A stretch of DNA of 21,076 nt from AG41 sp965653495. GTDB lineage: Bacteria > Gemmatimonadota > Gemmatimonadetes > Gemmatimonadales > GWC2-71-9. Made by a program: the position numbers and the translations under genes. This document shows, one piece after another, positions 1 to 6,565 of the stretch; positions within the stretch are counted from its first letter, which is position 1; each line of letters opens with the position of its first letter. The notes below the pieces were generated by a model. The model had not been told where the DNA came from. It saw nothing but the letters and a program-made list of their open reading frames with translations, and made no database searches. Location of the stretch: the NCBI GenBank assembly GCA_965653495.1, contig CBFHAJ010000054.1:1-21076 (forward strand), read 5' to 3'.

Positions 1-543
1 CGCGGCGGTGTCGCGCATGACGCGCGCCTGCCGCACGCGCAGCCACGCGTCGATGGACGGGAGCCCGATCGCCCGCGCCGCCGCGTAGGCGGCCGCGGCC
101 GAATCCCGGGCACCCGACGCTTCCCGGGCACGACCCTCGCGGACCGCGAGCAACGCCGCGCGCGCGCCATGCGCCCGGCGCCGGGCCGCCGCGTAGTGCC
201 CGGCGGCGGTGCTCAAGCCGAGCTCGGCCTCCGCTTCGGCGAGCACGGCGAGAGCCTCACCATTGTTGTAGTCGTCGAGCCAGGGCTGCCCCACGAGCAG
301 GCTGCGCGCGCGGTCATAGCGACGCGCGTACAGCTCGGCCTTGGCGCCCTCGACCACGAACGTCGCGTTGAGCTCGGGTTCGCGCGCCGCCGCAGCGAGC
401 AGCGTCTCCGCGGCATGCCAGGGACGACCCGCGAGGCGCAGCGACTCGGCCCGTTCGGCGGCCTGATCGGGTGTGGTCTGCGCGCCCGCGCCGACGGGGA
501 GCGTCGTCGCGGCGAACAGCACGAAGACGACCGCCCGCTTCAC
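1..543 (-). CDS. Exported TPR-like repeat protein, N-terminal 181 residues only
   Basis: Reading the minus strand from a GTG at 543 gives an open frame that runs off the left edge of the window. Residues 1-21 form a signal peptide (KR, then a hydrophobic core VVFVLFAATTLPVGAGA, cut near AQT). The rest is alanine- and arginine-rich and helical, with repeats of the kind AAETLLAAAAREPELN and AAYAAARAIG, typical of TPR-type stacks. The start overlaps the stop of the upstream GWxTD gene in a GTGA, so the two are translationally coupled and form one operon. TPR arms of this sort precede the catalytic domain in soluble lytic transglycosylases, but the C-terminus is outside the window, so I do not assign that function. 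The protein should be periplasmic. Confidence 0.7.
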   Translation of the reverse strand, partial: MKRAVVFVLFAATTLPVGAGAQTTPDQAAERAESLRLAGRPWHAAETLLAAAAREPELNATFVVEGAKAELYARRYDRARSLLVGQPWLDDYNNGEALAVLAEAEAELGLSTAAGHYAAARRRAHGARAALLAVREGRAREASGARDSAAAAYAAARAIGLPSIDAWLRVRQARVMRDTAA

Positions 544-1898
544 TGCCGGTGGCGCACCTGCGCGACGGCGCGTTGGAACTCCGCTCGCGACAGCGGCGTC
601 AGGCGGAAACGGCCGAAGCCAGTCTGATCCTGGAAGAAGAGCGTGAGCCGAAGCGCATTGTAGATCCAGCGCATGCCCCGCACGCCCGTGCGCGTGGGAT
701 CGGCGCTGAAGTCGTACTCATCGTCGGGCTCGCCCAAGGTCACGAACACTTCGCCACGATCGGTGAGCCACCCGGGATCACCCGACTCGCGGAACCGCTG
801 GTTGGCGAACTGGATGCGCCGAAAGTAGCTCTCCAGAGCCTCGTTATCGGGCGTGGACGGGATCGGATCGGTCGCCGTGTAGAACTCGCGCCACACGGCA
901 GGACGCTGCTCGGGCGGGGCCTGGCGCAGCTTGTCGACCCAGTCCTGGCGCTCGAAGTAGCGCAGCAGGCTGATCATCTGATCGTAGTTCGTGATCGCCC
1001 ATTGATCGGAGAAGCTGACCAGGAACGGCGTAGCCCGTTTCCCGGCGGGGGCGCCCACGAGCGCGACCTCGAAGTCCCCGTGCCCGACCGGCAAGTCGCT
1101 GGGCCGCAGCACCACCAGCACGCTCGCGAGCGAGTCGCTGCCGCTGAGCGTCAAGGTGTCGTGCCAGACCTCGTGCCCCCCCTGGTCGACGGCGCTGGCG
1201 GCGAGACGCGCGCCGCGGCTCACGCCGTACGCCTCGACATAAAAGCGCAGCGAGTCGGCCCCGTAGGAGAGCATGGCGCGGGCATTGGGGACGACCTTCG
1301 GTACGTCGACGAGGCGGGTCCGACCGGGCCCCTGATACACCGCCAGCGGCTCACTCACGCCCCGGCCTGCGATCCGGGGCACGGTGTCGGTGCGCTCACG
1401 GTGCGACACGGTCGGACTGTTGCGGTCCCGGACCGTGACCTCCACACGATAGATGCCAGGGCGCATGGCGATGAACTGCTGGTAAATGATGCTCTCGTCG
1501 GCGCGTTGCGTCTCCTGCAGATTGCGCACGCGCACCGTGTCGTCGGTCGTGAACTGGCGGGTGGTGCCGCTGTCGCCGCGGAACGCCACCTCCACGTGAT
1601 ACTGCGCGACGAAGTGGCTGCCCTCGCGCTGAAACGTGAGCGCGTGGTTCGCGAGTGAGAGCGCGAACAGGCCGAGTGTGGAGTCCGGCGTGGCGTCGGC
1701 GAGGTAGCGAACGGTGGCGACGAAGGGCAGCGGGGGCCCGCTGACCAGCAGGCCCATGTCGGCGTACGCGCTACTGGCATCGAACAACGCCGACACGGCG
1801 ACGCCCCGATCGGGGATCGCGCCCGTGGCGGGGCCTCGCGCCGCACTGCAGCCCGCGACGCTGGTCGCGAGTAGTGCCACTGCCGTGGCTGGTCTCAC
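540..1898 (-). CDS. GWxTD domain-containing lipoprotein
   Basis: This 452-residue protein starts with GTG at 1898. A lipoprotein signal ends in the lipobox SVAGC, with Cys17 as the predicted lipidated residue. The C-terminal part holds the signature of the GWxTD family: DPGWLTDRGEVFVTLGEP at about residues 374-391, followed by an RxW-Y strand region (MRWIYN). The middle looks beta-rich. The family is known from Bacteroidota, Acidobacteriota and Gemmatimonadota, and its biochemical role is not established. The gene is coupled through GTGA to an exported TPR-like protein and diverges from a kinase gene 41 bp away. Localisation at a membrane facing the periplasm is inferred from the lipobox. A long open frame on the opposite strand is a GC-rich shadow. 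Confidence 0.9.
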   Translation of the reverse strand: MRPATAVALLATSVAGCSAARGPATGAIPDRGVAVSALFDASSAYADMGLLVSGPPLPFVATVRYLADATPDSTLGLFALSLANHALTFQREGSHFVAQYHVEVAFRGDSGTTRQFTTDDTVRVRNLQETQRADESIIYQQFIAMRPGIYRVEVTVRDRNSPTVSHRERTDTVPRIAGRGVSEPLAVYQGPGRTRLVDVPKVVPNARAMLSYGADSLRFYVEAYGVSRGARLAASAVDQGGHEVWHDTLTLSGSDSLASVLVVLRPSDLPVGHGDFEVALVGAPAGKRATPFLVSFSDQWAITNYDQMISLLRYFERQDWVDKLRQAPPEQRPAVWREFYTATDPIPSTPDNEALESYFRRIQFANQRFRESGDPGWLTDRGEVFVTLGEPDDEYDFSADPTRTGVRGMRWIYNALRLTLFFQDQTGFGRFRLTPLSRAEFQRAVAQVRHRQ

Positions 1899-1928
1899 TT
1901 GCTCAACCTCAAATCCGGACGTTAGTTT
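1899..1928 (+). promoter_or_regulatory. Predicted sigma70-type promoter of the interrupted kinase gene
   Basis: TTGCTC at 1899-1904 and TAGTTT at 1923-1928 are 18 bp apart. The -10 box lies 11 nt before the ATG at 1940, which leaves only a leader of about 4-5 nt. The same TAGTTTCG string occurs as the predicted dnaA -10, which supports the call. The divergent GWxTD gene must also be served from this 41-bp gap; TAACGT on its strand (1922-1927) overlaps the same box. Confidence 0.4.
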
Positions 1929-1939
1929 CGCGCGTTCCC

Positions 1940-2854
1940 ATGCCCAGCGAGAACCTCGCCGGTCGGACGATCGCCGGCTACACCCTCCTCGAGCGGGTCG
2001 GCGAGGGTGGCACCGCCGAGGTGTACCGCGCCCAGCACCCCGAGCGTGGCGCCTGTGCGTTCAAAGTATTGCGCCCGACCCTCGCGAGCGACCCCACCAC
2101 CGTCAAGCGCTTCCTGCGAGAGGCGGGGTATGGCTCGCGGGTCGTGCACCCGGGCGTCGTGCGCACCTACGATTATGGGGAAGCGGACGGCCTCTACTAC
2201 CTCGCGCTCGAATGGGCTGAGGGCAAGTCCCTGGCGGAGTACGTACACCGCGCCGGTCCGCTCGCTCCGGCCGTGGTCGCGGACTTGGTCGGCCAGCTGG
2301 CCGCGGCGTTGATGGCGGCGCATCAGGCGGGCATCATCCATCGGGATCTGAAGCCGGAGAACATCATCTACGACGCGGCGAGTGAGCACGTGAAGCTGCT
2401 CGACGTCGGGATCGGCCGTGTCGCCGGCTAGCGGGCCGAAGAGCGGCTCACGCGGACCGGCTTTTTCGTGGGCACCCTCAGCTACGTAGCGCCCGAGGCC
2501 CTGTCAGGCGCGCTGGTGGACGAGCGTGCCGACATCTATAGCCTGGCGACGATCACCTACTGGCTGCTCACCGGGCAGCACCCCTACACCGGTCGCCTGG
2601 CACGGGACCTGTTTCGCCAGCTGCTCACGATGCCGCCCGTACCGCTGACCCAGGCTGTGCCTGGGCTGCGCTTCCCCGCAGCCCTGGAGGCGGCGGTGAT
2701 GCGCGGGCTGGAACGGGACCCGCAGGCGCGCCAGCCCACGGTGCTCGCATTCGCCGCCGAGGTGGCGGCGGGCGCCGCGGGCGACGCCACGTCCGCCTCG
2801 CGACCCGGGTTGCTCGATGCGCTGAAACGGGCGGTGCGCCGGGACAAGCGATAG
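1940..2854 (+). pseudogene. Hanks-type Ser/Thr protein kinase interrupted by an in-frame TAG
   Basis: Starting at ATG 1940, the frame encodes a kinase N-lobe: glycine loop GEGGTAEVY (residues 21-29), the ATP-anchoring lysine in FKVLRP (Lys42), and the catalytic loop HRDLKPEN (134-141). The DFG motif reads DVG (155-157). Codon 164 (2429-2431) is TAG. Beyond it the same frame continues without a break into the expected C-lobe: GTLSYVAPEAL (the APE region), DERADIYSLATITYWLLTG (subdomain IX) and an arginine before the end, with stop TAG at 2852. Both halves are in one frame, so this is a single nonsense change, not a frameshift. Read through, it would give 304 residues with no membrane segment. 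The upstream part alone lacks the substrate lobe and should be inactive. A sequencing error is the main alternative. Confidence 0.7.
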
Positions 2855-2876
2855 TAGTAGCATGTGCTGCTAATGT
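2855..2876 (+). promoter_or_regulatory. Extended -10 promoter overlapped by a near-palindrome, upstream of pyrE
   Basis: TGCTAATGT (2868-2876) matches an extended -10 (TGnTAnnnT). Seven nt separate it from the GTG at 2884, so transcription should begin at or next to the start codon (a leaderless mRNA). No -35 is evident, as expected for extended -10 promoters. The box is overlapped by a near-palindrome, TAGTAGCA-TG-TGCTGCTA (2855-2872, one mismatch), a plausible operator for an unknown regulator. Confidence 0.45.
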
Positions 2877-2883
2877 ACCCCTG

Positions 2884-3444
2884 GTGAGCGCGGCACCCGA
2901 CCTCAAGGAGCGGCTGCGCAGTCTGCTGCGCGAGCGCTCCGTCGTCCACGGCGACTTCACCCTCGCCTCGGGACGGAAGGCCTCGTTCTACATCGACGCC
3001 CGACGCACGACCATGTCGGGCGAGGGCCTGGCGGTGGTCGGCGCTCTGGGCCTCGCGCGCCTCGACGCCCGCGGCTGGGCCCCGGCCCTCGTGGGGGGCC
3101 TGACGCTCGGCGCCGACCCCGTGGCCTACGCGATCGCCGCCGCCGCCGCAGCTCAAGGGCGCCGGCTCGATGCCTTCACGGTTCGCAAGCAGCCGAAAAC
3201 GCACGGCACGGGTCAGCGCATCGAAGGCTGCTTCGCGCCGGGCACGACCGCGGTCGTGGTCGAGGACGTGATCACCACCGGTCAGTCGGCGGCCGAGGCC
3301 ATCGCGGCCGTCGTGGCCGCCGGTGGCCGCGTGCTCGGCGTGCTCGCCGTCGTCGACCGCGAGGAGGGCGGCCGCGCGGCGCTCGAGCACGCCGGCCACA
3401 CCGTCGACGTGCTCGTCACGGCCACCGAGCTCGGATTGCGATGA
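2884..3444 (+). CDS. pyrE: Orotate phosphoribosyltransferase
   Basis: This 186-residue protein joins orotate to PRPP to form OMP in pyrimidine synthesis, in the cytoplasm. The N-terminus has the family motif GDFTLASGRKASFYIDARR (residues 23-41). The catalytic loop follows with RKQPKTHG (Arg101, Lys102, Lys105, His107), then the PRPP-binding motif VVVEDVITTGQSA (124-136). The length is close to the usual 180-220. The GTG start at 2884 fits the extended -10 box seven nt upstream. The stop overlaps the next start in ATGA, so pyrE is coupled to a sigma54-activator gene, an unusual partner. Adenine-type phosphoribosyltransferases are less likely because the GDFTLASG...YID start is specific for OPRT. 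Confidence 0.93.
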   Translation: MSAAPDLKERLRSLLRERSVVHGDFTLASGRKASFYIDARRTTMSGEGLAVVGALGLARLDARGWAPALVGGLTLGADPVAYAIAAAAAAQGRRLDAFTVRKQPKTHGTGQRIEGCFAPGTTAVVVEDVITTGQSAAEAIAAVVAAGGRVLGVLAVVDREEGGRAALEHAGHTVDVLVTATELGLR

Positions 3445-4808
3445 CGGCGACCGGCGACGTCGCGCTGCTCGTCGTGCGGCTGAGTGACTCGTTTGCCGAT
3501 TTCTGGGCCGCGCTGGCGCGCGATCTGGGCGTAACGCTGGCGGAGTGGACGCCCGCTGCGGGCGAGCCGCTTCCTCCCCGGGCCGGCGTCGTGCTGTTGG
3601 CCGCGGCCGGGCACGAGGCGGACGTCGCGGCGTTGCTCCCCACGATGGCGACGCGCCCCGATGTGCCGGTGATCGTGGTCGGCGCGGCCCCATCGCACCG
3701 GCTCGCCGCGCAGATCGTGAGCGCCGGGGCGAGCGATTATTTCGCCCTTCCCGACGACCGCGACGGGCTGCGCGACGCCCTGGCCGCCGCCGTGCAGCGA
3801 CGCCGCGCGGCCCTGGACCGCGCCGCCCTCGCGCAGCTCGAGGCCCAGGCGCATGCGTTCCGGGAGATCGTCGGCAGGAGTCCGGCCCTCCAGGCGGTGC
3901 TCGAGCGCGCCGCGCGCGTGGTTCCGCACCGCGACGCCACCATCCTCATCACCGGCGAGACGGGCACCGGGAAGGAGCTGCTGGCGCGCGCGCTGCATTA
4001 CGGTGGCCCCCGGGCCGCGGCCCCGTTCGTCGAACTCAACTGCGCCGCGCTGCCGGCGCCGTTGCTCGAAAGCGAGCTGTTCGGCCACGAGCGCGGCGCA
4101 TTCACCGATGCCAAGACGGCGAAGCCAGGGCTGTTCGAGGTGGCCGACGGGGGAACTATGTTCCTCGACGAAGTCGACCACCTCGCGTCCGAGCTGCAGG
4201 GCAAGCTGTTGCGTGCGCTGGATCAGAAGTCGGTGCGCCGGCTGGGGGCCACAGCCAGCCGTACCATGGACGTGCGGATCGTGGCAGCCACCAACACCGA
4301 CCTCGCCGCGGCGGTCGCGGCGGGCCGGTTCCGCGAGGATCTGTTCTACCGCCTGAACGTCATCACGCTCGAGCTCCCACCGTTGCGCGAGCGAGGCGAC
4401 GATGTGCTCCAGCTCGCCGAGTTTTTCCTCGAGAAGTTCAGCACACAGTACGCCCTGCCGCACCGCGACATGACCGCCGAGGCACGGCGCGCGCTGGTCT
4501 CACACTCCTGGCCGGGGAACATTCGCGAGCTCCGCAACAGCATCGAGCGCGCCGTGTTACTCTCGCCTGCGGGCACTCTGGAGCTGGGCAACCTCAGCGC
4601 CGGGCATGGCCGCCCTCCCGCCGGCGGACCCCTGCCCTTCCCCGCGAGCCTGGCCGAAATCACCCGCGCGGCCGCTCGCGCCATGTTGGACGCGGCCGGC
4701 GGCAACCGCTCCGAAGCCGCGCGCCGCCTGGGGATCTCCCGTTCCCGCCTCCAGCGCCTGTTGGAGGGTCGGGCCGACGACGACGAGCAGAACGGTGCTG
4801 CGAATTGA
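3441..4808 (+). CDS. Sigma54-dependent transcriptional activator with degenerate receiver domain
   Basis: 455 residues in the NtrC layout. Residues 5-120 have a receiver fold pattern, but the phosphoacceptor strand reads GVVLLAAAG with no Asp, and the conserved Lys near the end is replaced (DYFALP), so phosphorylation by a histidine kinase is unlikely. The AAA+ domain (about 140-375) has Walker A GETGTGKE (172-179), the sigma54-contact loop GAFTDA (219-224, a variant of GAFTGA), Walker B GGTMFLDEVD, the FREDLFYRLNVITL segment with its arginines, and SWPGNIRELRN. A Fis-type helix-turn-helix, NRSEAARRLGISRSRLQRLL, ends the protein. It overlaps pyrE by 4 nt and is followed by a sigma54-type promoter, which it may activate. 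What it senses is unknown. Confidence 0.92.
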   Translation: MTATGDVALLVVRLSDSFADFWAALARDLGVTLAEWTPAAGEPLPPRAGVVLLAAAGHEADVAALLPTMATRPDVPVIVVGAAPSHRLAAQIVSAGASDYFALPDDRDGLRDALAAAVQRRRAALDRAALAQLEAQAHAFREIVGRSPALQAVLERAARVVPHRDATILITGETGTGKELLARALHYGGPRAAAPFVELNCAALPAPLLESELFGHERGAFTDAKTAKPGLFEVADGGTMFLDEVDHLASELQGKLLRALDQKSVRRLGATASRTMDVRIVAATNTDLAAAVAAGRFREDLFYRLNVITLELPPLRERGDDVLQLAEFFLEKFSTQYALPHRDMTAEARRALVSHSWPGNIRELRNSIERAVLLSPAGTLELGNLSAGHGRPPAGGPLPFPASLAEITRAAARAMLDAAGGNRSEAARRLGISRSRLQRLLEGRADDDEQNGAAN

Positions 4809-4851
4809 GCCACGTGCCTCACAGCGGGTCACGGAATGAGATACATCTCAT
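4806..4851. promoter_or_regulatory. Two TGAG...CTCA palindromes, candidate enhancer (activator-binding) sites
   Basis: A perfect palindrome ATGAGAT-AC-ATCTCAT lies at 4836-4851. A second, imperfect one, TGAGCCACGTGCCTCA, lies at 4806-4821 and includes the stop of the activator gene. Their centres are 30 bp apart, close to three helical turns, and both begin TGAG and end CTCA, though the inner spacing differs (6 and 8 bp). They sit upstream of the sigma54-type promoter, where NtrC-family activators bind. The assignment to this activator is inference. Confidence 0.45.
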
Positions 4852-4871
4852 TGATTGAAAATACGTTAGCA

Positions 4872-4886
4872 TGGCCTGCCGCTTGC
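4872..4886 (+). promoter_or_regulatory. Predicted sigma54 (-24/-12) promoter
   Basis: TGGC at 4872-4875 and TTGC at 4883-4886 are separated by exactly 7 nt, the spacing of the sigma54 consensus TGGCACG-N4-TTGCW; the G at 4878 also matches. Transcription would start near 4898, about 25 nt before the ATG at 4923, with a GGAG ribosome site in between. It lies 63 nt after the gene for a sigma54 activator, which raises confidence. Confidence 0.6.
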
Positions 4887-4922
4887 CCTTTGGGGACTCG
4901 ACCCTGGTGCACGGAGTCGTTC

Positions 4923-5534
4923 ATGCGACGCTTGATCCTGGCCCTGGCGGCGCTCCTGAGTGCCGCCGGCTGCTCCTCGAGCAGCGCCCCCAATTCACCA
5001 CCGCCGGTGCCGAGCGACCAGCTGCACGTGGTCGTGCAGGACTCGACGGCCCCGCCGCTGTACAGCTACACGACGAGCCAGCTGTTCACGGCCGGTCAGA
5101 ACGCCGACGTGCGGCTGTATTACCGGGACCCGACGAGCGGCGGGTATGGCGATGAGCTGCTGCGCTTCGAGGTACCCGGCGACGGCCTGTTACGCCGGCC
5201 CGACGGCACCGCCTTCCAGACAGGCGACACCATTCGCATCACGATCTCCGTGATCGACGCCAAGAAGATGCTGTTCGAGTTCCAGCCCGCCGGCTTGCAG
5301 TTCAACCCTAACGACCCGGCACGGCTGCGGATCGAGTACCAGCACGGCGATCACGACTACAACGGCGACGGCGTCGTGAATGCCGCCGACAGCACGATTC
5401 AGCAGCAGCTCGACGTGTGGAAGAGCGATCCTCCGAGCACGATGTGGTTCAAGCAGGGCGCAGTCAATTTCGAGTCGCTGGAGGAGATCGACGCCAACAT
5501 CGTGTCGTTCTCGCAGTACGCGGTGGCGTGGTGA
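4923..5534 (+). CDS. Lipoprotein with ZU5-like region and dockerin-type calcium loop
   Basis: 203 residues from ATG 4923, preceded by GGAG. The signal ends in the lipobox SAAGC (Cys17), followed by a Ser/Pro-rich linker. Residues 105-140 (TIRITISVIDAKKMLFEFQP, then PARLRIEY) and the ending FSQYAVAW resemble ZU5-like beta-sandwich segments common in surface lipoproteins. Residues 145-156, DYNGDGVVNAAD, form a full dockerin/EF-hand calcium loop (D-x-N-x-D-G...N-x-x-D). There is a single loop, so this is not a classical paired dockerin. The gene is first behind the sigma54-type promoter and 19 nt ahead of a TPR gene. Its role is unknown; a surface-exposed calcium-stabilised protein is likely. 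The ZU5 resemblance is by eye only. Confidence 0.8.
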   Translation: MRRLILALAALLSAAGCSSSSAPNSPPPVPSDQLHVVVQDSTAPPLYSYTTSQLFTAGQNADVRLYYRDPTSGGYGDELLRFEVPGDGLLRRPDGTAFQTGDTIRITISVIDAKKMLFEFQPAGLQFNPNDPARLRIEYQHGDHDYNGDGVVNAADSTIQQQLDVWKSDPPSTMWFKQGAVNFESLEEIDANIVSFSQYAVAW

Positions 5535-5553
5535 GCACGAGAGGACCGTACCG

Positions 5554-6546
5554 GTGACGACGTCGCTGGCCGACGAATCGGCGCTGCTCGCGGAGCTCCG
5601 CGCGCTGGCCGACCAGGGTCGCCACCGGGAGGTGCTGGGCCGGCTGGAGCGGCTCCCGGCAGAGGCGATTGCGAGCCGCACGCCGTTCGCGCTGCTCGCG
5701 GCGGAGGCGCACGGCCGGCTGGGAGCGCACGGCGATGCGGAGCAGTGGGCGCAAGCGGCCCTGGCGGTCGCCCGCGGACGCGGGGAGCGGCACGCCGAGC
5801 TGCGGGCGCGCAACTACCAGGGAGCCATCGCGCTCGAGCGCGGCGACGTGGACCGTGCGGAGCCGCACTTCGCCGCCGCGCTCGACCTGGCGCGCACGCT
5901 CGGCGACCACGCGGCACAGGCACGCTGCTTCAACAACCTCGGGATCATCGAGAATCTGCGCGGTGACTCGGGGGCCGCGCTGGCGAGCTACCAGCTCGCC
6001 CTCGCGGCCTACCAGCAGGCCGGGCTGGTGCGCGGGATGGTGGAGACGCACCACAACATCGGGATCAGCTGGCGGGACATGGGCGACCTGCCGCGCGCAT
6101 TGACGGCCGCCGGGGACGCAGTCCGTCTCGCCGACCAGCTCGGGGACCGGGCGCTCGCTGCGTTGGCACTCGCTGGACGGGCGGAGTTGCATCTCCTCCT
6201 GGGAGACGTGGATCTGGCGGCGGCTGAGCTGGGGCGGGCCGAAGCCGCGTACTTGCGGTTGCAGCATCCCGTTGGACTGGCGGAGGTCTGGCGGCTCGAG
6301 GCCGGCGTGGCCGTGGCCCGCGGTGACGTGGCGGGCGCGGTAGCAATTCTGGGTCGCGCGGCCGAGCTGGCGGGACAGCAGGGAAGCGCCCACACGCTGG
6401 CCGAGATCGAGCGCGATCTCGGCAGCGCGCTGGCGGCGCGGGGAGACGGGGCCGCGGCTCGCGCCGCGCGTGAGCGCGCCGTGGGCCTGTACCGGCGGCT
6501 GGGAGCGGCCAGGGCCGCAGCGGAGATTGCCGCGCTGATCCCCTGA
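5554..6546 (+). CDS. Soluble TPR-repeat protein
   Basis: 330 residues from a GTG at 5554, with GAGAGG about 9 nt upstream. There is no signal peptide or membrane segment. The protein is made of helical pairs of TPR type; clear ones are ARCFNNLGIIENLRGDSGAA followed by a second helix, THHNIGISWRDMGDLPRALT, AELHLLLGDVDLAAAELGRA, and the last at AEIERDLGSALAARGDGAAA. The repeats resemble those in sensor or regulatory scaffolds, but no DNA-binding or enzymatic domain is attached. It lies 19 nt downstream of the lipoprotein gene and should be on the same sigma54-type transcript. A role as a cytoplasmic protein-protein adaptor is inferred. An earlier in-frame extension is rejected because it overlaps the lipoprotein gene. 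Confidence 0.82.
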   Translation: MTTSLADESALLAELRALADQGRHREVLGRLERLPAEAIASRTPFALLAAEAHGRLGAHGDAEQWAQAALAVARGRGERHAELRARNYQGAIALERGDVDRAEPHFAAALDLARTLGDHAAQARCFNNLGIIENLRGDSGAALASYQLALAAYQQAGLVRGMVETHHNIGISWRDMGDLPRALTAAGDAVRLADQLGDRALAALALAGRAELHLLLGDVDLAAAELGRAEAAYLRLQHPVGLAEVWRLEAGVAVARGDVAGAVAILGRAAELAGQQGSAHTLAEIERDLGSALAARGDGAAARAARERAVGLYRRLGAARAAAEIAALIP

Positions 6547-6556
6547 GGTGTATGAT
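6527..6556 (+). promoter_or_regulatory. Predicted sigma70-type promoter of the MCP gene
   Basis: TTGCCG at 6527-6532 and TATGAT at 6551-6556 are 18 bp apart. The expected start of transcription is near 6563, two or three nt before the GTG at 6566. This decides the start codon: the upstream in-frame GTG at 6548 lies before the transcript begins. Confidence 0.5.
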
Positions 6557-6565
6557 CCCTCCCGG

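Noticed and set aside
471..1658. 395-codon open frame on the plus strand opposite the GWxTD gene
   Set aside because: No recognisable motif, Arg/Ala/Gly-rich composition typical of antisense frames at high GC, while the minus strand has a lipobox and the GWxTD signature.
2852..2860. TAG-TAG-TAG run upstream of pyrE as a second DnaA-trio
   Set aside because: No AT-rich stretch, DnaA box or GC block beside it, far from dnaA; part of it is a stop codon and part of a near-palindrome.
6548..6565. Earlier GTG start for the MCP gene at 6548
   Set aside because: The predicted -10 box (6551-6556) lies downstream of it, so the mRNA would not contain this codon.
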